A DNA stretch of 64,000 nucleotides from Symbiodinium natans (lineage: Eukaryota > Sar > Dinophyceae > Suessiales > Symbiodiniaceae), in assembly GCA_905221605.1 (NCBI GenBank), contig CAJNDS010002514.1, positions 62,001-126,000 on the forward strand, written 5' to 3'. How positions within the stretch are numbered: the stretch's first letter is position 1; each line of letters opens with the position of its first letter. The notes under the pieces were generated by a model. The model was not told where the DNA came from and made no database searches. It worked only from the letters and a program-made list of their open reading frames with translations. This document shows positions 58,101 through 64,000 of the stretch, piece after piece. Both the position numbers and the translations under genes were made by a program.

Positions 58101-58389
58101 CTACGGCTGTGGCAGGCTTTGCTGTGATGTTGTGCAACTTGAGACTTCTGGGGCTCGGGTGCTCGCACATGTACCACAGAGCTGTGATGGGGCTGCTCGG
58201 CTGCACCCACCGGAAGCAGCCCAGGGCTCTCAGAACTTCCACCGGTGTGCATGGCCTGGCTTCTGCAGCCTCTGCCCAGTCGAGGGACAGAAGCCCCGCA
58301 CTTTGACGCGCAGCCAAGGCGAACCCAAGCAAAGGCACCCAGACCGCACTCAGACGATGACCGCACATTGGGCAGACACCTGAAGCCAC
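55000..58389 (-). CDS. FkbM-like SAM methyltransferase, copy 1 (multi-exon)
   Basis: Minus-strand exons in order: 57600-58389, 57266-57341, 57045-57110, 56890-56926, 55748 downward, about 55220-55315 and about 55000-55147. Joined, the central part reads FWPFLDEEYF, EWKDILETALRAAREGRSLR, MA|EVGSGPHAIWAT, RAAKAFLRHAGP, CELLLVEPFDLG, then DPFDLVDIDAQGAE and RVRRLHISTHSRRIHNDI. This is the order of the FkbM-type methyltransferase fold: motif I (ExGxGxxxxW), the acidic VEP of strand 2, and the iDxQGaE strand. Such enzymes transfer methyl groups from S-adenosylmethionine to hydroxyls; the substrate is unknown. The whole arrangement recurs to the right as copy 2. The 3' end and several linking exons are not resolved. 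Confidence 0.72.
55220..55315 (-). CDS. FkbM-like copy 1, DxDAQGAE exon
   Basis: PLAPEAILEPGDPFDLVDID followed by AQGAE. The hydrophobic strand ending in IDAQGAE is a hallmark of FkbM enzymes. The likely donor lies within a few bases after GAG (possibly TCCG|GCGAAT). Confidence 0.65.
55650..55748 (-). CDS. FkbM-like copy 1, VEP exon
   Basis: Acceptor TACCAG|GTGCGGCC at 55749; reads AAKAFLRHAGPEAGCELLLV and EPFDLG. The acidic VEP corresponds to the SAM ribose-binding strand. The 3' border was not settled. A 1,141-nt intron precedes it. Confidence 0.65.
56890..56926 (-). CDS. FkbM-like copy 1, 37-nt microexon with motif I
   Basis: Acceptor AAACTTAG|GAGGTTGG; encodes EVGSGPHAIWAT plus one base. 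The donor is ACTC|GCGCCTCG (GC type). Copy 2 reads ELGSGPYGIWAM here. The next acceptor restores TRAAKAF across the junction. Confidence 0.7.
57045..57110 (-). CDS. FkbM-like copy 1, first half of motif I exon
   Basis: Acceptor TGCAAAG|GAGTGG. Exactly 22 codons, EWKDILETALRAAREGRSLR plus MA. Then GCC|GAGCCTCG, an intron beginning GA at 57044, interrupts the motif that runs on without a break in copy 2. Confidence 0.72.
57266..57341 (-). CDS. FkbM-like copy 1, DEEYF exon
   Basis: Acceptor CACCAG|GACTTTGG; ends with STRFWPFLDEEYF and a GA donor (TACTTT|GAACTT at 57265). 76 nt, against 52 nt in copy 2, so eight extra codons in the same phase. The following intron is 155 nt. Confidence 0.7.
57600..58389 (-). 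CDS. FkbM-like copy 1, long 5' exon
   Basis: The conserved end reads NVCLPNIFQRSCTADHLEVF, then FPPIAGPEPKDHALDFLG. Copy 2 has NTCLLDVFAGTCSQKNLPIY and FPSVQGPAEEGYMLDFLG at the same place. Upstream the frame stays protein-like for more than 150 codons (LRNLSAQLASPLIFGSPARY and FLRDAWSLSTSLLALVEDST) and may continue to the Met at 58389. The donor lies somewhere after DFLG, possibly at the GTATGT near 57592. Confidence 0.6.
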
Positions 58390-59026
58390 AGAGAGCCATC
58401 AGCGGAACATGCTGGGAAGACCCCTTTACTGGGCCAAACATCTACACAGGCAGATGACTAAGCTCTGCTTTGGGCAACTACAAACTACAAACCACCACAC
58501 AGCATCCAAGCCTGTTGACAAGAAGAACGACTTCAGAGAATTAGTAAGGCAGACTGCTGACTTGAAAGGCGGGCTTTTGCAGGTGCAGTTCTCCCAAGCG
58601 GGCTTCTTGAGCAGCTTGAAAAACAACTTTTTTATCCCAGACTGCAAGCTTGCTGGGACTCCTGCAAAGTCAACCCCCGACATCAGGGAAGACCTGAACA
58701 GCCAGCAGCCCTTGAGAACACCCCAAGCCCCAAACCCCAAACCCCAAAAACCCCAGCTTGAAACAGCAAGGGCCAGGCAACAGCTTCGGGAAACATCTGC
58801 AACAGCAAGTCACGAATCTCCGGACTACCGGAACTTGGAATTCTTCATCCCCTCCCTTCACACTCTAAGCCCGTCCAGGTTGAGGGTCAGTTGTTGCAGA
58901 ATTTGCAGAATGTGGGGTGGCTCGGTTTCTGTGCTCCGGGGAGGACTAGACTGAGACGAGCTGGAGGCGACACTGAGGCACTTCAAGGTGCTCTCTGGGC
59001 TTTCGCAATGGTTTCGCCAGATGGGG

Positions 59027-59045
59027 GTGGGGGGGGGGGGGGGGA
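59027..59045. repeat. Poly-G run
   Basis: A G run of about 18 inside a G-rich stretch with repeated GGGGGTAACTTGGGGTAACT words just after it. Confidence 0.9.
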
Positions 59046-59434
59046 TTGGGGGTAACTTGGGGTAACTCCGGACAAACCGGTGAGTTTTTGTGGTGAAGCT
59101 CTTCGGGTGGTCCTTTTTGATGCGATCCGGATGCGCTGTGGCAGTTAAGCCCACTGCCAAAAGCGCGGGATTGCACTGATATGGCCATCACAGTTCAGGA
59201 ATCGCCCCATTCCATTGTCTTGGAGGCCAACCAATGACCTCAATGTCTCTAAGCTTCGATGTTGTGTAGCAAGGCTGCCATACAAAGGAAGCACGCGCTC
59301 TCAAACCTCTACGCGCGACAGCTCACGGACAAGAACGAGAAGCCACTCAGAGTTATGCATGCTGCGAGTGTTGCACGATGTGATGCAACTTGGCAGCAGT
59401 GTGGGATAGTGGGCCTGGACTTCCCAGCCCTCTC

Positions 59435-59560
59435 TTTCCAGCGACTTCATGAAACTCCAATGGATGTCCCGAGAATGGGTTGAGAGGTGCAGGCGCCGAA
59501 CCCTGGTCAAGAGCCAGCCAAACAAGCCAGTCAGCATGGTTCTCCTTAGGAGGAGCTGCC
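59435..59560 (-). CDS. FkbM-like copy 2, RRLHLSTHS exon
   Basis: LTGLFGWLLTRVRRLHLSTH, then SRDIHWSFMKSLEREGWEVQ. Collinear with the last exon placed for copy 1. The upstream border could be anywhere up to about 59690, because the frame stays open. Confidence 0.66.
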
Positions 59561-62500
59561 ACACGTCATCATCATACTGCTCAGCATTTGCTCTCATGCA
59601 TAATATTGCATAATGCATACCCTCCATGAACAGGATCATTCGCGGATAACCTGTACACCGATACATCGGTTCGGCTTGCACTGGCTGAGGCACTCGGCAC
59701 CATCTACATCAACATCCAGGAGATCCCAAACATCACCAGAGCCCAGTAGAGCCTCAACGCCGTGACGGGAGCTTGTCTGGCAGCGACTTGCGCACCCGCA
59801 CTAGGAATCATTGGTTTCTACGAGTACCCAGCTGCGTCGTGTAGGATGATGTGCTCTGAAGGGCCTATCTCTCATGAGGCGGGCTCCTGAATCTCTTGTT
59901 GCCTCCTAAGGGCTTTTAAAGGGCTTAAAGGGCCTATAAGGAACTGAAACTTCTGAAGAGGCCTTGACTTGGTCATTCGTGGTGACGGGCTCGGTGTGCA
60001 CAACAAACCTTCGGGGATCTGCGACAGGGAAGCATGGAATTCTGGGGAATTCTGGGGTTTTGATCCCATATGATCCCATGCTTGCCTGCACCGCCCCGGC
60101 GGCAAGTTCATGGCAGTGTGGTCCCGAAGGAGGGACCCGTCCCCTTGCAAGAAATGCATCCTCTAACTGTCCGAGGCTCTCGGGCCGAGGAGTCTGGGGA
60201 GCTTTCTGAGGTGGTGCCCACATGGTGCCCACATGCCTATGGCACCTGCAATCTCGCACCCTAAATCACTGGCAGGTGTTTGGTGTGGGTCGAGGTCGCC
60301 AGGTCGGCAGGGTTGTACTGGCGGGAGGCATACATGAGGACCCTCGTGGCGGGCAGACTACATTGTGGGAGAATGCATTGACGATATTGAACGATACCTT
60401 CCTTCAACAACAACAACAGGATTCAATAAGCACAGGGTGCAAGTGTACCCGTCCGCAGTAGATTCTTACCTTCTGTGGCCAAAGCTCCCATGGCGAAGGG
60501 CTCTGCGAGCAGCAGCTCACAGGGCAGGTCAGGTGCTGCATACTTGGCAAACGCCTTTGCCGCACCTAAGGGTCACGAACTGGGATCACAGCATGCCGAC
60601 TCGGATTCTGGCCATGTGATACAGTATCCTTGGTCCTGCAGATCGTCAAAGCTGGGTTGCACCAGTTGCCGATCTGCCTGAACCCTAAACCCTCAACCCT
60701 TTTATTCCGGCTAGGACTGACCCTAAACCCTCTTTAACACTGCACTGAGGCCAGCGCGGCAGTCCTAAACCCTAAACCCGAAACCCTAAACCCTTTTTGC
60801 ACAGGCTTGTCTCAGCGCGCCTTGTCGAGCTCGTCGCTCTCGTACCCTAAACCCTAAACCCTAAACCCTAAACCCTAAACCCTTAACCCTAAACCCCCCA
60901 ACGAGTGCTTGCCCGGGCACGCATGGCCCAGATTCCGTAGGGTCCGCTGCCCAGCTCGGCCATGCGGAAAGGCCGGCCGGCCCGTGCTGCTTGCACGGCG
61001 GCAGTGAGGCCATCCGCCCACTCCTAACGAATGAGGCGGTTTAGGGTGGTCTAGGGTTTAGGGTTTTTTTGCCACCCGTCTAGCCATGCTCCACGGGGCA
61101 ACTGAAGAGGGAATGCTGTGTACAGTTAACTTCAGAGCCCAAATATCCGACCCATTCAGAATCGGGAGACTGCCCAACTAAGGAAATTGCGCCCTTCAAG
61201 CCGGGTTTAGGGTTTAGTCGCTCACTCTCGCACAAGGCAGGTTAGGGTTTAGTCGCTCACTCTCGCACAAGGCAGGCAAGGTCCGTTGGTCTGTGTAGGA
61301 CAAATAATGAACCCAAGCCAAGCAGTCGTATGGTTTAGGGTTTAGGGTTTAGGGGAGCTTCCCATCAAGGGAGGAAGATGCGGCAGTTGCTCGCCGAGGG
61401 TCTAGATACTCTTCGTCCAACATTGGCCAACCCCGAGGAAGTGTCAGTCCTCTCCTGAGTTCGACACAGGGCACTTCGACCATGCTTAGCACAAGACATA
61501 GAACCTCGCACGAACAGAACACGCAGGGGATTAGGGGCCAACGCGGGGTGGAAATCAAGGATGCTGAACACCTTTTTCCAAAGTTCAGCGCAGGGGCATG
61601 ACTCAGACCAATCCGCAATTTGAGTTGTCAACAAATCACAACTAAATATGCACCTCTTCTACAAAGGGTCCAGCCCTCCTTGCGAAGTAATACATGCCCA
61701 GTGTCGAGTAGTATTGGCACATCATCGTTCGGCCCGGCGCCAGTAAGGCGAACTGCTTGCGGGTACAGTCAGCATCAATGGGCATCGACACACCTTTTGG
61801 AATTGAAGGAGGCCATGCGTTGGTAGGACAGCCGAAAATCCCGCAGCACTGAGCACCCGCAAAGCAAGCTGCAGTTAGTCTGCCGCAAGCCCAGAAATCA
61901 CAAATGCTGCCAAGAGTCCGAGGAAGTCTAGCATATATCCCTCCTCTGCAGGCCCTTGTACAGATGGAAAATGTTCGTAAATGGGAAGGTTCTTCTGGCT
62001 ACATGTGCCAGCGAAGACATCCAGCAAGCAGGTGTTGTGGTTTTCCACCAGCATATTGTAAGTCTGCTCGATGTTGTGCTGCTTCCAATACGAGAGCAGC
62101 TCGCTCCTTGGTATGCATGACTTCGCTACCACAGGGTATGTGCTCTTGGCATCCATTGCTGAGGCCGGCTCATCAGAGAGGCCGTCCGATCGCCTGGAAA
62201 ACCCAAACTCTGCTCATCCGCCATGCTCACGGCCGAATTGGCAGTGAACCACAGAGCTCCTTAAAAATCGCTCTCGCACATGTGTTCTTCATGTGTCATG
62301 TCTTCGAAGTTTGTCCAGCTTGCAATCACCCCTTGAAGCCTCGAAGTAACGACAAAAACCCGAAAATGTTCCGTGCTGAGGGGTCCAGGCTTCCTTGTGC
62401 CAGCGCGAACCTTGGGCATGTGACTTCAAAGGCATCTGCGTTTTTGGGGCATGACAGAGACCCCCATCATACCCGCAACTGATGGCAAGCTCGAGCAGCT

Positions 62501-62798
62501 TTCGCCACAAGGCCGCCTGGGCCTGCGCGAGGCCTCGGCCACGACGCCTTGGCAACTTCTCAAGGCATCTCTGCCTAACGGATCGGAATGTGCATGTCCG
62601 TGTAGTGCCCCACTTCCAATTTAGGTCAGGAAGCAACGGCACGCGGTATGACTTCATGGCTGTTGTCAAATTCTTCAGTCTGTCCAGGTCAACTCGGCGA
62701 TGGACCTTCGGAAGCAAGGGCACGTCAAATGGCAAGGCGGGTGGGTGGGCTTGCTGGTTGTCCATGGCAGCCGTTCGCCCATCAAAGGGGATCAGCAA
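59435..62798 (-). CDS. FkbM-like SAM methyltransferase, copy 2 (multi-exon)
   Basis: Minus-strand exons in the same order as copy 1: 61875-62156, 61403-61454, 60921-61023, 60565 downward, about 59685-59770, about 59435-59560. Central reading: GWPMLDEEYL, EWADGLTAAVQAARAGRPFR, MAELGSGPYGIWAM, RAAKAFAKYAAPDLPCELLL, AEPFAMGALA, DVWDLLDVDVDGAE, TRVRRLHLSTHSRDIH. Motif I is uninterrupted here. A further 5' stretch at 62550-62798 (LPKVHRRVDLDRLKNLTTAM) may be an N-terminal exon. Protein divergence from copy 1 is substantial, so the duplication is not recent. Introns around motif I carry telomere-like repeats that copy 1 lacks. Confidence 0.72.
59685..59770 (-). CDS. FkbM-like copy 2, DVDGAE exon
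   Basis: GVEALLGSGDVWDLLDVDVD followed by GAE, the counterpart of LEPGDPFDLVDIDAQGAE in copy 1. Borders are approximate. Confidence 0.62.
59775..60475. other. Region between the AEP and DVDGAE exons of FkbM-like copy 2
   Basis: Probably intron plus one or more unplaced exons. A minus frame at about 60040-60200 (SLGQLEDAFLARGRVPPSGP) is open and could code, but copy 1 shows no clear match. A (CAA)n run lies near 60405-60417. Confidence 0.35.
60480..60565 (-). CDS. FkbM-like copy 2, AEP exon
   Basis: Acceptor CCCTTAG|GTGCGGC at 60566; reads AAKAFAKYAAPDLPCELLLA, then EPFAMGALA, collinear with the VEP exon of copy 1. The 3' border is unresolved. Confidence 0.65.
60682..60900. repeat. Telomere-like arrays inside the copy 2 intron after motif I
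   Basis: Four blocks of CCCTAAA units (about 60682-60702, 60720-60735, 60763-60800, 60842-60898), the last with about seven units. On the sense strand of the gene they read TTTAGGG. The intron is 355 nt and more than a third of it is repeat. Confidence 0.9.
60921..61023 (-). CDS. FkbM-like copy 2, uninterrupted motif I exon
   Basis: Acceptor CGTTAG|GAGTGG; 34 codons ending MAELGSGPYGIWAM plus one base; donor ATGC|GTGCCCGG (GT). It corresponds to two exons plus an intron in copy 1. The downstream acceptor CTTAG|GTGCGGC repeats the four bases GTGC that start the intron. Confidence 0.75.
61024..61402. repeat. Copy 2 intron with TTTAGGG words and a 35-bp tandem duplication
   Basis: Within this 379-nt GA-AG intron, TTTAGGG-type words occur at about 61040-61075, 61204-61225, 61240-61250 and 61331-61356, in the plus orientation, opposite to the arrays in the next intron. 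A segment GTTTAGTCGCTCACTCTCGC plus ACAAGGCAGG occurs twice in tandem at about 61212-61275. Confidence 0.85.
61403..61454 (-). CDS. FkbM-like copy 2, DEEYL exon
   Basis: Acceptor AACTCAG|GAGAGG; reads RGLTLPRGWPMLDEEYL; donor TATCTA|GACCCTCG, starting with GA at 61402. 52 nt, in the same phase as the copy 1 exon. Confidence 0.7.
61875..62156 (-). CDS. FkbM-like copy 2, 5' exon with FPSVQGP
   Basis: RSELLSYWKQHNIEQTYNML, then NTCLLDVFAGTCSQKNLPIY and FPSVQGPAEEGYMLDFLG, collinear with the end of the 57600-58389 exon. The first in-frame Met is at 62156. The true 5' border may be an acceptor instead. Confidence 0.6.
   Translation of the reverse strand: MDAKSTYPVVAKSCIPRSELLSYWKQHNIEQTYNMLVENHNTCLLDVFAGTCSQKNLPIYEHFPSVQGPAEEGYMLDFLGLLAAFVISGLAAD
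62550..62798 (-). CDS. FkbM-like copy 2, possible N-terminal exon
   Basis: The minus frame reads ALPFDVPLLPKVHRRVDLDR and LKNLTTAMKSYRVPLLPDLN. It is protein-like but has no counterpart that I could find upstream of copy 1, so its membership rests on position only. Confidence 0.3.
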
Positions 62799-62807
62799 AT
62801 CGAACGC

Positions 62808-63045
<238 letters not shown>

Positions 63046-63049
63046 CGGC

Positions 63050-63100
63050 AAAACCCTAAGCCCGAAGCCCTAAGCCCTAAACCCTAAACCCTAAACCCTC
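63050..63100. repeat. Telomere-like array, CCCTAAA orientation
   Basis: Units CCCTAAG, CCCGAAG, CCCTAAG and then three CCCTAAA. The graded variants suggest a mixed-unit array. Confidence 0.85.
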
Positions 63101-63204
63101 GGGAGGCCTTCAGAAAGCTCAGCTCGCGATGAAGTTCACGCGACAGGGTCAGGAGCCCCCAGAAGCAGCCGCAGTAAACCTCCACAGAGCCTGGGCCCAA
63201 CGCA

Positions 63205-63332
63205 TTATTATCAATATTAATATTATTAGTATTAGTATGACTATTTTTATTAGTAGTATTAGTACTAGTACTAGTACTAGTCCTAGTACTAGTATTAGTA
63301 TTAGTATTCGTATTAGTATTAGTATTTCTATG
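63205..63332. repeat. (ATTAGT)n array with CTAGTA variants
   Basis: Mostly ATTAGT hexamers, with a central ACTAGTACTAGT section. A less regular version occurs at 9070-9165. Confidence 0.9.
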
Positions 63333-64000
63333 GCTCCGACAGAACGTCTCGAAGTCTTCGGACCCAACATCCAGCAACTTGACTCGCTCCAAGGCCTCAC
63401 ACGCAGTCACGACCCCAGTTAGCTGCTAGGACGCTACGATATCAGTGTTCCAGCCTGAAGGGTCTGGTTCGGCGTGCAAGGCTCGTAGAATTCGGCAGAT
63501 GCTGCGGCCAGAAGTAGCGCCAGGAAGGAGAGCGTTGCAGGCATCTCATGGACTCTATGGCAGACGCAAGAAGGCGGCGTCTGCGAAGTCACTGTGTTCT
63601 CTCAAGCTTCAGCATCTAACAAGCTGCAATTCTTCATGCTTCCAGATCTTCCAGCACATGTAGGCGAGCTTAGTCAGGCTTCCTTTGTCGAGTCGGCTAA
63701 GTCTGGGGCTCAAGGGGATTGGAGCGCGCATGCAGGAACTTTCTCGGGCCAGGGACGCTCTCTGACTACGCAGCATGGACGCCACATGCACATTCCACGA
63801 CATAGTATGAGACTGTTGTCCGACGGGATTGAGATGCTGGCCACCACGTTCTTGAAGGTGAGGCCTGGCAATTGATATAAAGAGCCTGTATGCAGCGAGG
63901 CCTCGCGCCATAAGTCCGCAGGTCATGAGACACGATTTGGCCATGTGCCAAAAATCCCGGTTCTCACGGCCAGTACCACGGAACCGCCCTTCTCATGGAG
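63333..64000. other. No gene recognised at the right edge
   Basis: Open frames on both strands up to about 110 codons, without motifs. The sequence is cut by the window end. Confidence 0.4.

Overview
The window looks like nuclear DNA of a dinoflagellate, most likely of the Symbiodiniaceae/Suessiales type. No species can be named from the sequence alone. The reasons are: a nucleus-encoded plastid ribosomal protein with a bipartite targeting leader; small exons spread through long non-coding DNA; introns whose 5' ends are GA, GC or GT rather than only GT; many short (TTTAGGG)n arrays, the telomere repeat type known from dinoflagellates; heavy microsatellite load; and genes that nearly all lie on one strand. 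No prokaryotic operon, rRNA, tRNA or CRISPR array was seen.

Layout. 0-1.3 kb: a 26-bp minisatellite, then nothing recognised. 1.34-4.30 kb: two near-identical head-to-tail copies of an intronless plastid ribosomal protein S15 gene (minus strand). 4.3-18.3 kb: mostly non-coding, with a few tentative minus-strand exons and small telomere-like arrays. 18.4-20.7 kb: exons of an unrecognised, probably alpha-helical protein (minus). 20.7-28.7 kb: simple repeats, including a (ACAT)n array and a 430-bp (AC)n array. 28.8-30.35 kb: a glycosyltransferase-like gene reconstructed as five exons (minus). 31-34.8 kb: one plus-strand candidate exon and repeats. 34.8-36.3 kb: exons of a protein with a Q/Y/G-rich start and a G/K-rich end (minus). 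37-40.9 kb: coiled-coil exons and a CUE-domain exon (minus). 41.4-46.2 kb: a very long poly-C tract, a nested 200-bp/41-bp repeat, a decayed MULE-like transposase (minus) and telomere-like DNA. 48.7-49.8 kb: an intact intronless DUF1295/steroid 5-alpha-reductase-like membrane enzyme (minus). 55-62.8 kb: two tandem copies of a multi-exon FkbM-like SAM methyltransferase gene (minus), with telomere-like repeats inside the introns of one copy. 62.8-63.3 kb: (TAG)n and (ATTAGT)n arrays.

All well-supported genes read on the minus strand, as expected inside a dinoflagellate unidirectional gene cluster. Their functions (plastid translation, lipid/sterol metabolism, glycosyl transfer, methyl transfer, ubiquitin binding) do not form one pathway.

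The most interesting signal is in the introns. In two unrelated genes, splice junctions inferred from protein continuity have a GA 5' end, and the downstream exon also starts with GA, so each intron sits between short direct repeats. One such intron (118 nt) is present in one FkbM paralogue and absent from the other. This is the pattern expected of introner-like, insertion-derived introns.
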